A stretch of 64,000 bases of DNA from Fratercula arctica. Its lineage: Eukaryota > Chordata > Aves > Charadriiformes > Alcidae. A model generated the notes under the pieces. The model did no database searches. It was not told the origin of the DNA and worked only from the letters and a program-made list of their open reading frames with translations. Location: NCBI GenBank assembly GCA_947846985.1, contig CANTUZ010000001.1:35426727-35490726 (forward strand), read 5' to 3'. Both the position numbers and the translations under genes were made by a program. Below are positions 34,624-45,568 of this stretch, one piece after another. Numbering within the stretch: the stretch's first letter is position 1; every line of letters starts with the position of its first letter.

Positions 34624-37491
34624 CGTAGTTGCTCAGCGCTTGTGGGCCAGTGTGACAGTATTCCTGAAAGCCAGAAGGCACACCACATCTCAAGGGTCAA
34701 AACTACACACACAACTCCCTCTCTGAAATGCTTATACACCAATGCACGCAGCATGGGGAATAAGCAGGAAGAGCTGGAGGTCTGTGTGCGGTTGCAGGGC
34801 CACGATCTCATTGCAATTACTGAGACGTGGTGGGACAACTCGCATGACTGGAATGCTGTCATGGGTGGCTATGTCCTTTTCAGGAAAGACAGACCAGCAA
34901 GGCGGGGAGGTGGAATTGCACTCTATGTGAGAGAGCATTTGGAATGCATTGAGCTCTCACTAGGGGCGGATGAAGAGCGGGTCGAGAGCTTATGGGTGAG
35001 GATTAAGGGACAGGAAAATATGAGGGACACTGTTGTGGGTGTTTATTACAGGCCACCTGATCAGGATGGGGAAACTGATGAGGCTTTTTACAGACAACTG
35101 AAGGTAGCCTCGCAATCGCAGGCCCTGGTTCTCATGGGGGACTTCAATCACCCTGATATCTGCTGGGAAGACCACACAGCCAGGCATGGGCAGTCCAGGA
35201 GGCTCCTCCAGTGCATTGATGACAACTTTTTGACACAGGTGGTACAGGAGCCAACAAGGAGAGAAGCACTTCTAGACCTGGTACTGACAAACACAGAGGG
35301 ATTGGTGGAGGACATTAAGGTTGGGGGCACCCTAGGTTGTAGTGATCATGAAATGATTGAGTTCAGGATCATGGGCACTATCCACAAAACAACAAGAAGT
35401 AAAATTACAACCTTGGATTTCAGGAGGGCTAACTTTGGCCTCTTCAAGAAACTGCTTGGAGAGATCCCGTGGGCTAGGGCTATGGAAGGCAAAGGGGCTC
35501 AAGAAAGCTGGTTGATATTCAAAGACCACTTCCTCCAAGCTCAGGATCGGTGCATCCCTAAGAGAAAGAAATCGGCCGAGGGACGCAGGAGACCTGCATG
35601 GTTAAGCAGGGAGCTTCAGAAAAAGCTCAAGTGGAAGAAGGAAGTTTATAATAAGTGGAAGAAGGGACTGACCCCTTGGGAGGATTACAAGAATGCCACC
35701 AGAGCGTGCAGGGATGAAACAAGGAAAGCCAAGGCCGCCTTGGAATTAGACCTGGCTAGGGATGTTAAGCACAACAAAAAGAGCTTCTACAAGTATATTG
35801 GAAGCAAAAGGAAGACCAGAGAAGTTGTGGGCCCACTGTTGAATGAGACAGGAGTCATGGTGATGGAGGATGCGGAGAAGGCAGAGTTACTGAATGCCTT
35901 CTTTGCTTCGGTCTTTTCTGCTCGGCCCAGCCCTCAGAAGTCCCAGGCATTGAATAAAGTAACAGGGAAAGAAGAAGACTTCCCTTGGGTTGAGGAGGAG
36001 CGAGTGAGGGATCAATTAGATCATTTAGATATTCACAAGTCCATGGGCCCCGATGGGATGCACCCGAGAGTGCTGAGGGAGCTGGCAGAAGTCATTGCTG
36101 GGCCGCTCTCCATCATCTTTGAAAGGTCCTGGAGAACAGGCGAGGTGCCTGAGGACTGGAGGAAAGCTAATGTCACTCCAGTCTTCAAAAAAGGCAAGAA
36201 GGAGGAGCCGGGGAACTACAGGCCGGTCAGCCTCACCTCCATCCCTGGAAAGATGATGGAACAGCTTGTTCTGGGCGTCATCTCAAGGCACGTGGAGGAA
36301 AAGAAAGCTATCAGAAGTACTCAGCATGGGTTCACCAAGGGGAAATCATGTCTGACTAATCTGATAGCCTTCTACGATGGCATGACTGGATGGATAGATG
36401 AGGGGAGGGCGGTAGATGTGGTCTATCTTGACTTAAGCAAGGCGTTTGACACGGTCTCCCACAGCATCCTCATAGGGAAGCTTAGGAAGTGTGGGTTAGA
36501 TGAATGGACAGTAAGGTGGATAGAAAACTGGTTGAAAGATAGAGCTCAGAGGGTTGTGATTAGGGGCACAGAATCTAGTTGGAGACCAGTGACGAGTGGT
36601 GTTCCCCAGGGGTCAGTACTGGGTCCAGTCCTCTTCAATATATTCATCAATGATCTGGATGAGGGGATAGAGTGCACCCTCAGCAAGTTTGCTGATGACA
36701 CAAAGCTGGGGGGGGCGGCTGACACACCGGAGGGCTGTGCTGCCATACAGAGAGACCTGGACAGGTTGGAGATCTGGGCAGAGAGAAACCTTATGAAATT
36801 CAACAAGGGCAAGTGTAGGGTGCTGCACCTGGGGAGGAACAACCCCCTGCACCAGTACAGGTTGGGGGCTGACCTGCTGGAGAGCAGCTCTGTGGAAAGA
36901 GATCTGGGAGTCCTGGTGGACAACAGGATGACCATGAGCCAGCAATGTGCCCTTGTGGCCAAGAAGGCCAATGGCGTCCTGGGGTGCATCAAAAAGAGTG
37001 TGGCCAGCAGGTCAAGGGAGGTCATCCTCCCCCTCTACTCTGCATTGGTGAGGCCACACCTGGAGTACTGTGTCCAGTTCTGGGCTCCCCGGTTCCAGAA
37101 GGACAGGGAACTGCTGGAAAGGGTGCAGCAGAGGGCTACCAAGATGATTAGGGGACTGGAACACCTCTCTTATGAGGAAAGGCTGAGGGATTTGGGTCTC
37201 TTCAGTCTGGAAAAAAGACGGCTGAGGGGGGATCTTATCAACACTTATAAATACTTAAAGGGTGGGTGTCAGGAGGATGGGACCAGGCTCTTTTCAGTAG
37301 TGCCCGGGGACAGGACAAGAGGCAATGGGCACAAACTTGAGCACAAGAAGTTCCACCTAAACATGAGGAGGAACTTCTTTACCCTGAGGGTGGCAGAGCA
37401 CTGGAACAGGCTGCCCAGAGAGGTGGTGGAGTCTCCATCTCTGGAGACATTCAAAACCCGCCTGGACGTGTTCCTGTGTAACCTGCTCTAG
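34576..37491 (+). CDS. CR1 ORF2 protein: AP endonuclease and reverse transcriptase
   Basis: The frame is open from 34558 to the TAG at 37489; 971 codons counted from the TTG at 34576. The first AUG (34753, residue 60) falls after the opening endonuclease strand [10 protein letters not shown] (50-59), so initiation there would damage the domain. An ORF1-ORF2 frameshift fusion or non-AUG initiation is more likely. Endonuclease (50 to ~265): N56, ITETWW with E83, GDFN at 188-191 and SDH at 256-258. Reverse transcriptase (~500-790): YLDLSKAFD (617-625, motif A), [10 protein letters not shown] (675-684, motif B) and FADD (705-708, motif C catalytic Asp pair). The C-terminal part (~800-971) has the conserved [15 protein letters not shown] and [14 protein letters not shown] blocks. 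The protein nicks target DNA and primes cDNA synthesis from element RNA. No inactivating change is visible. Confidence 0.92.
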   Translation: MKGGGDGTGLAGEVPGRSCSALVGQCDSIPESQKAHHISRVKTTHTTPSLKCLYTNARSMGNKQEELEVCVRLQGHDLIAITETWWDNSHDWNAVMGGYVLFRKDRPARRGGGIALYVREHLECIELSLGADEERVESLWVRIKGQENMRDTVVGVYYRPPDQDGETDEAFYRQLKVASQSQALVLMGDFNHPDICWEDHTARHGQSRRLLQCIDDNFLTQVVQEPTRREALLDLVLTNTEGLVEDIKVGGTLGCSDHEMIEFRIMGTIHKTTRSKITTLDFRRANFGLFKKLLGEIPWARAMEGKGAQESWLIFKDHFLQAQDRCIPKRKKSAEGRRRPAWLSRELQKKLKWKKEVYNKWKKGLTPWEDYKNATRACRDETRKAKAALELDLARDVKHNKKSFYKYIGSKRKTREVVGPLLNETGVMVMEDAEKAELLNAFFASVFSARPSPQKSQALNKVTGKEEDFPWVEEERVRDQLDHLDIHKSMGPDGMHPRVLRELAEVIAGPLSIIFERSWRTGEVPEDWRKANVTPVFKKGKKEEPGNYRPVSLTSIPGKMMEQLVLGVISRHVEEKKAIRSTQHGFTKGKSCLTNLIAFYDGMTGWIDEGRAVDVVYLDLSKAFDTVSHSILIGKLRKCGLDEWTVRWIENWLKDRAQRVVIRGTESSWRPVTSGVPQGSVLGPVLFNIFINDLDEGIECTLSKFADDTKLGGAADTPEGCAAIQRDLDRLEIWAERNLMKFNKGKCRVLHLGRNNPLHQYRLGADLLESSSVERDLGVLVDNRMTMSQQCALVAKKANGVLGCIKKSVASRSREVILPLYSALVRPHLEYCVQFWAPRFQKDRELLERVQQRATKMIRGLEHLSYEERLRDLGLFSLEKRRLRGDLINTYKYLKGGCQEDGTRLFSVVPGDRTRGNGHKLEHKKFHLNMRRNFFTLRVAEHWNRLPREVVESPSLETFKTRLDVFLCNLL

Positions 37492-37579
37492 GTGACCCTG
37501 CTCAGGCAGGGGGGTTGGACTAGATGATCTCCAGAGGTCCCTTCCAACCCTATGGTTCTATGATTCTATGATTCTATGA
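37492..37579 (+). promoter_or_regulatory. CR1 3' UTR: stem-loop and octamer tail
   Basis: GGGTTGGA (37512-37519) pairs exactly with TCCAACCC (37543-37550) around a 23-base loop. This is the 3' hairpin thought to be the recognition signal for the CR1 reverse transcriptase. It is followed by three octamers of the ATTCTATG type (37555-37578). The same arrangement, more or less decayed, ends the copies at 39546 and 50818, and it appears reversed in the minus-strand copies. Confidence 0.85.
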
Positions 37580-38429
37580 AGGGAAGGGGAAAAAAATTGA
37601 GACAGTAGTTGGGGAGACTTCCCAGGATGTGGTGAAAAGGAAGAATTAAGAAGGATTTCTCACTTTTTCAAAGTGAAACACTGTGATGGACTCACTGAAC
37701 TCATCAGATCAGCAACATTTAAAAAGGAATGAAGGTTTCTTTGCAACATAGGTATAAGCAATCAAATTTATTGCCACAGGAGGTAAGAAGCCAAAACTAA
37801 TTGAAGAAATTAATGGAAGAAATTCCCTTGAAAGGTAGTAAGTATAACAGGGTAGATACGATGTCCAGCTGGATAAGCCACCTGTCCTATAGTAACTAAA
37901 AGCACACTGAAGTTTCACAAAAAGAGGAAAGAATTGTAAGTAGAAAGTTATGAATTCTGGTGCTCCCTCAATGTTGTTCTTTAGAGGAACTGTTACTTGT
38001 GTGTTATACCAGCCATTAATACAATGATGTATGTTATGCCAGCCTCTCAGCTTATACCAAAACCTGTTTTCCAGAGCCAAGGCAGAACTCCATCCTGAAT
38101 TGCTATTGAATTCATTTGGCCATGTGACATGATCACTCATTGCAGATACTCTGAAAAGACAACAAACTCCATCCCGTTATTTCTTTGCCTTTTTCATTTC
38201 AGTCTTCCATTTTCACATCTCATCTGTTTTCTTTCTCACTTTGTAGCTGCTATTGTTGTAATTTCAAATCTACATTTCTGTTTTACCCTGCCCCTCACCC
38301 TCTACATACACACACATGCATACAAACATGCACAAACACACACATGGAAGTATAAGTCCTTGTTTTTCTTTTCCATTTGTTTTTCTCTCTGTTCTTATAC
38401 ACATTTACCATATATCTTATGCCCACTTG
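37580..38429. other. Unassigned DNA between two plus-strand CR1 copies
   Basis: AT-rich with a polypurine start (continuing the GGGAA tract after the CR1) and a short CA-rich patch at about 38305-38345. A minus-strand frame at 37709-38140 is open for 143 codons but shows no recognisable domain and is probably chance. Confidence 0.55.
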
Positions 38430-39546
38430 CTATCATTTATCATCAGTCCTGGCTAACCAAGGAGGTCCCAGTTGACTGGGGGTTAGCAAATGTGATGCTT
38501 GTCTACAAGAAGGGCAGGAAAGAGGATCTGAGGAACTACAGGCATGTCAGTCTGACCTTGCTGCCAGGGAAGGTTATGGAGCAGATCATCTTGAGTGCCA
38601 TCATGCAGCATGTACAGCACTAGTGGATGATCAGGCACAATCAGCATGGGTTAATGAAAGGCAGGTCCTGCTTGACTAACCTGGTCTCCTTCTACGACAA
38701 GGTGACCTACTTAATAGATGAGTGAAAGGCTATGGACATTGTCTACCCAGAATTTAAAAAAGCCCTTGACACCATTTCCCACAGCATTCTCCTGGAGGAA
38801 CTGGCTGCTCATGGCTTGGATGAGTGTACTCTTCCGTGAGTAAAAAACTGGCTGGATCACCAAGCCCAAAGAGTGGTAGTGAATAGAGTTAAATCCAGTT
38901 GATGGCCAGTCACAAGTGGTGTTCCCCAGTCCCCCAGATGCCAATAGCACCCTGGCTTGTATCAGAAACAGTGTGGCCAGCAGGACTAGGGAAGTGATCC
39001 CCCTGTATTAAGCACTGGTGAGACCCAGCCTAGAATACTGTGTTCAGTCTTGGGCCCCTCACTACAAGAAAGACACTGAAGTGCTGAAGCACGTTCAAAG
39101 AAAAGCAACAAAGCTGGTGAAGGGTTTAGAGCACAAGTCTTGTGAGGAGCCACTGAGGGAACTGGGGTTGTTCAGTCTGGAGGATAGGAGGCTCAGGGGA
39201 GACCTCATTGTTCTCTACAACTACCTGAAAGAAGGTTGTAGAGAGGTGGAGGTCAGTCTCTTCTCCCAAGTAACAAGCGATAGGACAAGAGGAAATGGCC
39301 TCATGTTGCTCCAGGGAAGTTTCAGATTGGATATTAGGAAAAATTTCTTTACCAAAAGGGTTGTCAGGCATTGGAACAGGTTGCCCAGGGAAGTGGTGGA
39401 GTCACCATCCCTGGAGGTATTTAAAAGACAGGTAGGTATGGTGCTTAAGGACATGGTTTAGTGGTGGACTTAGCAGTGTTAGGTTGATGGTTGGGCTCAA
39501 TGATCTTAAAGGTCTTTTCCAACCTAAAAGATTGTATGATTCTATC
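38430..39546 (+). mobile_element. CR1 LINE with internal deletion across the RT core
   Basis: Plus-strand CR1 starting near ORF2 residue 511 of the intact copy. The WLTKEVPVDWGLANVMLVYKKGRKED block is at ~38450-38530, the KGRSCLTNLVSFYD equivalent at ~38655-38700 and a degraded motif A at ~38735-38775. At about 38927-38938 the sequence jumps from the start of motif B (TSGVPQ) directly to the ANS-LACIRNSVASRT block, removing about 350 bp that include the FADD catalytic motif. After this the C-terminal region is open as one frame (39018-39461: [13 protein letters not shown] ... [17 protein letters not shown]). A weak hairpin and the tail 'attgtatgattctat' follow. It is non-functional. Confidence 0.92.
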
Positions 39547-42500
39547 CTCCTTCCTGCTCAAAAAACCAGCAACAAATCAAGCAAACAGCAGTACCATCAA
39601 GTTGTGTATTAAATGAACCTAAGTAACCATGTAATTATTCTCACTCTATTGCCGCTGCTCTTTATTGCTCTCACTTATTGTGTCATCTTTCATATTGTAA
39701 CACTGTAGGCTCCTTGGGGAAGGGACCGCACCATTTATTTTCTCTTTGAAGTATCTTCACCACCTTAGGCACTTTGCAAGTAACAAATAATAATAATAAC
39801 AACCATTAATCAGGTAATCGGATCAGTAGAAAGCACTAGTCATTGACAATTAAAATCTTAGCAACAGTAGGCAGGTTCCTACTTCAGAATTTAGAAAGTC
39901 TTTTCTTTCTTCTCCTTTCTAATTAAGAAGCCAACTTACTTTATCCAACATAAAATACAGGATCTCTCAAACAGCCTTTATTTGCCCTTACTTTTATTTT
40001 TTTTCCTTTAGACGGAAAGAGAGTGAAATACATTTAAGTGGGCCATGGCAGAAAATATGTATCTCATTTCTGATCATTTCAAATAGCAAAGGTGATTAAA
40101 ACTGAGGTTATTGGTTCAGTTGAGAGCGTACTGAAATTGCTAGAGCTGAAGGTCTACGTTATCAGAGGAGGTGAAGGCATTTGATTTCATTAGATGCTAT
40201 TGAAATCCAATGAGTTTTCAGCGCCTAACTAGTATAATCAAGGATGACTGAATCCAAGATGACACAGCATTTCCAAGCAGCTAGTAGCAAGAGAAATTTT
40301 TATACTGCAGCTTATCTGCACTGTTGGAACCACACAAATGAAGGCACTTTTTCTTCTTTTCTTTTTGAGTTTTTGCTCAGAAAGGCAAAAAAAATGTTTT
40401 CAATAGTATTCCAAAATGACCAGTTGACATTAAGATTTTTTTTTTCCCCTGACTGGTAATGACTAGGCATACAGTGTATTTCTGCTTATTATCCCTTAAT
40501 ATCTTGATCTATTTGTATCTATATCCAAAGCTTTCATATAATTATTCTTTACAGCTTTAATTATAGCAAGACACCATATAATGTTGATGAAAGGCCTTTA
40601 ATTTTAGTCCTAAGACTTAGAAGAATTTCCAGAATAAATGGTAGAAAGATGTTGTCTTTATTACAACAAATAAAGTGTCTTAATTGAAAATATTGATAGA
40701 GACACACTTTAGGCACAGATCATTATGTAATTCTAGTGAATACATTAGTTTAATCTCTGAACGCTTCCCATTTTCCCCAATACCCATTTTTTTTCTTCCC
40801 CAGTTATATCATTCTTTCCTGCATAATCTAAAGGCTTATTCTACTTAGCATTAACTGTCTGTTTTCTTCCCCCTGACTTTTCTATTCATATTTTCAATAC
40901 TAAATATTCATATATATTAATATTCATATTTCTAACACTAAATAAATCAGATACTGAAATAGTTGCATGAGTCTACCTTTTCTATATATATTCTTATCTA
41001 CTAAGTGGCCCCAAACTAAGGTCATACCTCTTTTTTAACCTAGTTTTTATATGTAAGCTCATAAAAGGTTTATGCACATAGCTTCTATATATTTATATAT
41101 CAATAGATAAAACCTAAAGGGTATATATAAATCATTTCTGAAAACTCATTTCTCCAGAATGCCAGGGTTTACAAGAGATAAGTAAAAAAAATAAAACAAG
41201 TGAGGGAGGTGAGGAGGATGATGATAAGTAAAATTCATTTATACATATATATTTATACACATATATAATAATTCCCATAGAGATACAGGTATCTCATATG
41301 CTCTACTGTAGCTCTTTTTCTTTTTTTTTTTCTTTTTTTATACTATTCTTATACATTAACTCATTTATAAATTGGATTATAACCTCTTTGGGACAGAAGC
41401 CATGTTTTATTTGTACAGTGAGACACACAGCATATCTTTGGGGATTTGACACTAAACCCCAACATAGATGGCTTCATATTTCATGTGCTGCCCCAGCTGT
41501 TTCTTCCCACAGCATGTAACTTGGAGCAAGATGCTATTTTCCATGTCTTTTTTCAGTTTGCCAACACAGCTGCCAGAAGGTTTGGTTAGAGCATGTGGTA
41601 GCACACTTGTGATATTTTAAACAATACAGAATGGGTAAGAGTAGTAACAAATCCCTCTCTCAGGGATTTTATAAAAACTTAGAATCACAGTCTGTACATG
41701 GGGATCCTGGAGGGTATCCACTTTGCCACCACATGACAGTGCTTGTGCCATTCAATTTTATTAGTGTTACCCGTGAGGCTATATGGATTAGCACGTTTTC
41801 ATTCTGCTGTGTTTCCTGCTTTGCGCTGAGTGAATTGACTGAAAGCTCCCACGTTCAACTTTATAGTCATTAGAAGAACTTCTCTCATCCGTTCATCACA
41901 AAATATGTGCTAAGTGTAAGGGGAACTGGTGGTGGTGTGTTTTTTGGTTGTTTTTCCCAAAGGTAGCATGTGGATCATGTATAAGAAATTATTTATAAAC
42001 TAACTGATACTGCAGAACTGGATGTAGACTTATAGAAAGAAGCAAATGGGGAAGGGTTATACAGCAGCATAGCTCTGTCCCTATTATTTGAGAGGGATCA
42101 CGCTTTTGGCAGTTGGTGCTTATGGAAAAAATGGTGTGAATAAGTAAAAACTCAGTTAATGCATTGCCTGCACTATAACCCTGAGTTACTATGTACCTCA
42201 TACTGTTGTGCTTGATATTTGCTGTTTTCCCTTTCTGCCACTGGACCCTAAGCAATTGTTATGACACATCCTGTGGTGTATGTTGGCATTCAGCTGCTAA
42301 AGACTCTGCATCCACCATGTTATCACTACAGTGCTGGGAGTGTGCTGTGACTCTTCTGTGATCAAGCCTGATAACTGATAGTGCTCTCGCCTACTGGTTG
42401 TGATATACACTTGCCCCTTTCTCCATTAACCCACACACCAAGTAGCTAAACCATGACATTATTTGAAAACAAGAAATGCCTTTCTTTCAACTGAACAAAT

Positions 42501-44831
42501 GCTGTTTTTTTTTTATTTTGTTATGCTGCTTGAACTTGATATATTACAGGGCTTCAATAGCATTTGATTTACAACATTACAGCCAGGACTCTTATTGTTA
42601 ACATTAAGTGATGCTGTTGCAGGCACTGGTTTCACATACATTGCACTGCAGCACTGCACCCTTTGGTTGTGACAGATTTTTGTGCTATGCTACTCAATTA
42701 TCGGGCATATATTGAGCAAAATCACTGAGCCAGGTTTTATAAATACATAGCTGACAATTACATTTCCCTACACAGCCTCATCTGCAGAGTCTCATGTCTT
42801 GCAGTTCACTGTCTTTAACCAGCGTGTGTCTCTAATAATTGGTTTTCTTCTGGCATCATCTCTGTAGCTAGCGTTGAGTGGGAGTGTGGTGCAGGCTGTT
42901 CTTGTACTTTCATGTGGGAGGAGATACTGTGATTTCAGACACAACCCCAGCTGTTAGCTTCTGAACTGCCCAAATTCTTGATTCTTCCCATAGTCTTTAA
43001 ACAAGAACTGTGTTCTGAGTTTATGAGTGGCAGTTACTTCACTGCTTGTTGCATTGTGTGTGCCAGTGCTAGCAGGGATCTTGCGCCCAGCCCTGTCTGC
43101 GTTGTGAGACTTTCTTTGATCATACAGCTGCATCCAGGGGAGAAGCAGTGACTGTGGGGAGGAAAAGGGAGATGAGGAAATGCCCATTGGATCATAAGTT
43201 GGTAGAAGAGGAGTCTCAGTATTTGTTTCCTCTCTTGGCAAACAAATTAATGGCTAAATAAAACTTACTCGTGCCAGTCCTTTGAAGAAGCTAATTTCCC
43301 CTGCCTGCCTCTGTACTGCAGTGCTACCTGCAAAAATGTTTCCCACTTCTTTACTTGAAATGGGACTTTGGGATTATCTTTATGGATCCTGGCTCTGTAC
43401 AGTGACCTTGTACTTTCTTGTTCACTAAAGGAATATTTGTCCTGCCAACCCCACAAACATTCTTACTCCTTCAATATTTCATTTGAGTATTTTCTTCTCC
43501 ATGGTTGCCTGTGAATGTCTGATCCCAACATGCATTTATTAGGTGATGTCTTCAGACAAATGCCAGGGAATGAGGTACCTTTCAGCATCTTTGGTACATC
43601 CTTTGCTGTAAGACTGCAATGTATATCAGGAACGGGAAGGTGTCAGAACATGCAGGAATTCTCCTTTCCTCCTGCTTGTGTCCAGCTGCTATCCTAAGAT
43701 AGACTAAGATCCCTGATGCCCTAAAGATCTATCATTTAGCTATAGTTCATCTGGTAGGTCTTAGAATATTAGCTAGTGTAAGGTAACCTTAAAAATAACT
43801 TTACAACAATGCAGATAGCAGCTAAGCAAGGCATAATAAAAATGATAGAAAATATAACAACAGATTGACTTTAGTTATGGTTAAGTAACTGGAACATGTT
43901 AGAAGAGTCACAAATGAGAAAGGAGACAGACAGAGGTCAACAGACCAGCTCAGTTAAACATCAGAAAGCTTGGTTTGTTTAAATAGAATAACATGACTGA
44001 ACAATAGATGTTTGCCATACAAAAATTAGAATAACAACATATTAATAATATCCAATTATTTCATATAGACTAATACAATTTTATACTAGCAATAAGATAA
44101 TAATTGAGAGGTTTACACCAAGATACTGTTCCCCTGTTGCAGAACTTGTATTCATGCCAAAGTTCCCATCTGTAGGTGTCCTGAGAACATCATTAGAATA
44201 CAGTCTTTGAAGTTAGGGAAATTAGATGAAATTTCATCACTGATATATTGATCACATTTTAATGGTCTTCACAATATAATATAAGGACTTGAGTATAAAC
44301 ATCTGAGGGTTTTTTTCTTATAAGCTATTGCTGTAATCACAGATACCATAAGCTGCTTTATATATCTATAATAATATATATAAACCCCACTATGTCTTCT
44401 CTAAACAACGTTGTTATATTTTCATTCTGCATTTCAGATTTTAAATTAAAAAGAAAGACTTATTGACGGGGGTGTGTGTGTTTATTATTTTACCAATCTC
44501 TTTTTTTCTAGGTAAGTTCCTTAAATTTCCTGGACTCCCAGCTTGTGTCTGTGTCAGTAGTATCCTTGGGCACTGATATTGTTTGGTCATTTTCTTGTTT
44601 AGCAAGTCCCTTTTCAGTGATAAACTCAGTGACTACTCATCAGTTACTGATAGATTTGGCAATAGTAGACAGAGACTTACTTGAGTGTCATCTTCACCTT
44701 GACAGTGGATGTCTCCAAGAAAGAGCCATTTTGAGCAAGTACCTTCGTTCCCCAATTGCCATGAGGGTTCAGTCACAGAGATGTGACATCTAGGTTTTGC
44801 TTGGGGTTCACTTTCAGTTTGCACTCACTTG
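39547..44831. other. Gene-free interval
   Basis: About 5.3 kb of AT-rich DNA with TA-rich patches (40905-40930, 41235-41270), T-rich DNA at 41318-41340 and a short GT run near 44468-44481. Short open frames (up to ~95 codons) have no recognisable domains. 42250-43250 is a little less AT-rich but I cannot assign it. Confidence 0.55.
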
Positions 44832-45563
44832 TGTCCTGGTTTGAGGTAAAACAGAACCAATTGTCTGTTCAGTAATTTTGCTTCTTAGCTAGGCCTCTTC
44901 TAACCCTCTGAAATTAACAGCATACTGCGCAGAAAACGTTTCATTCTCAGAGTGATAAAACCAATGTTTACAATTAGTGCCAAGGAGTGGTACGCAGAGA
45001 GGCTCTTGCTTATACTTATTGCTATAACAACCGAGGTCAGCTAATTTCATTATTTGCCCCGTTGGAGGGTCGGAAACAGAAAAGCATAGAGGGGTCCCAC
45101 CTGCACGGAGGAGCAGACAGGACAGGTGACCCAAAATTGACCAACAGGGTTATTCCATCCCATCTGCCCCATGCTCAGTATAAAAGCTGAGGGATCAAAG
45201 GGTCAGACCCTCTTCCTTCAATGGCTGACATCCGAGGAGGACCCTGCCTGTTCATCTGCCTTTGATCCTGATCTGTGTGTTCCTGACTCCAGATCCAGAA
45301 TCCAGTTCCCAGCCATCGCTGAGTCAAGTCTGGGACTTCCCCAGTGCCTGCGGGTGACGTCATCCTGGGAGCTTAATACGGTTTTGTATACATTGTATCT
45401 ATTTCATTATTTCCTTTTTATTTTATTATTAATATTTCATTCAAGTAGTTTATGCCTTCTAAACTCATAAATTGCTTTATTGCTCCTCCTTCTCTCCTTG
45501 TGTGGGAGGTGGGGGGAGAGCATCTGTCACTGGCCATTGGTCAATTTGGCCAAAACCACGACA
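44832..45563 (+). mobile_element. Solo LTR, ERVL-like
   Basis: A 732-bp segment beginning TGTCCTGGTTTGAGG and ending CCAAAACCACGACA, i.e. TG...CA termini typical of retroviral LTRs. The two ends match my memory of the common avian ERVL LTR type. It is flanked by ACTTG (44827-44831) and GCTTG (45564-45568), a 5-bp duplication with one mismatch, which is the ERVL duplication length. A TATA box (TATAAAA, 45179-45185) is near the middle, and a T/A-rich stretch follows in the presumed R/U5 part. No internal retroviral genes lie beside it, so it is a solo LTR left by recombination. Confidence 0.8.
45179..45185 (+). promoter_or_regulatory. TATA box of the ERVL-like LTR
   Basis: TATAAAA preceded by CAG and followed by G-rich sequence, roughly 350 bp into the LTR. 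This is the expected place for the U3 promoter, and transcription would run rightward. Confidence 0.6.
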
Positions 45564-45568
45564 GCTTG

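Larger units (their letters stand above)
32970..37579 (+). mobile_element. Near-full-length CR1 LINE with both ORFs intact
   Basis: A non-LTR retrotransposon of about 4.6 kb containing every part expected of CR1. There is a GC-rich, CpG-rich 5' UTR (to 33448), ORF1 (33449-34573), ORF2 (open to 37491), and an 87-bp 3' UTR with the family stem-loop and three ATTCTATG-type octamers ending at 37579. Neither ORF has a stop or frameshift, and the endonuclease and reverse transcriptase catalytic residues are all present, so the insertion is recent by comparison with the other copies here. The 5' boundary is inferred from the change from AT-rich flank and GGGAA tract to GC-rich element. A few tens of bases either way are possible. 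Confidence 0.9.

Noticed and set aside
38129..38623. A 164-codon plus-strand frame
   Set aside because: It is a chance fusion of AT-rich flank with the start of the CR1 fragment at about 38430; only the last ~60 codons are CR1.
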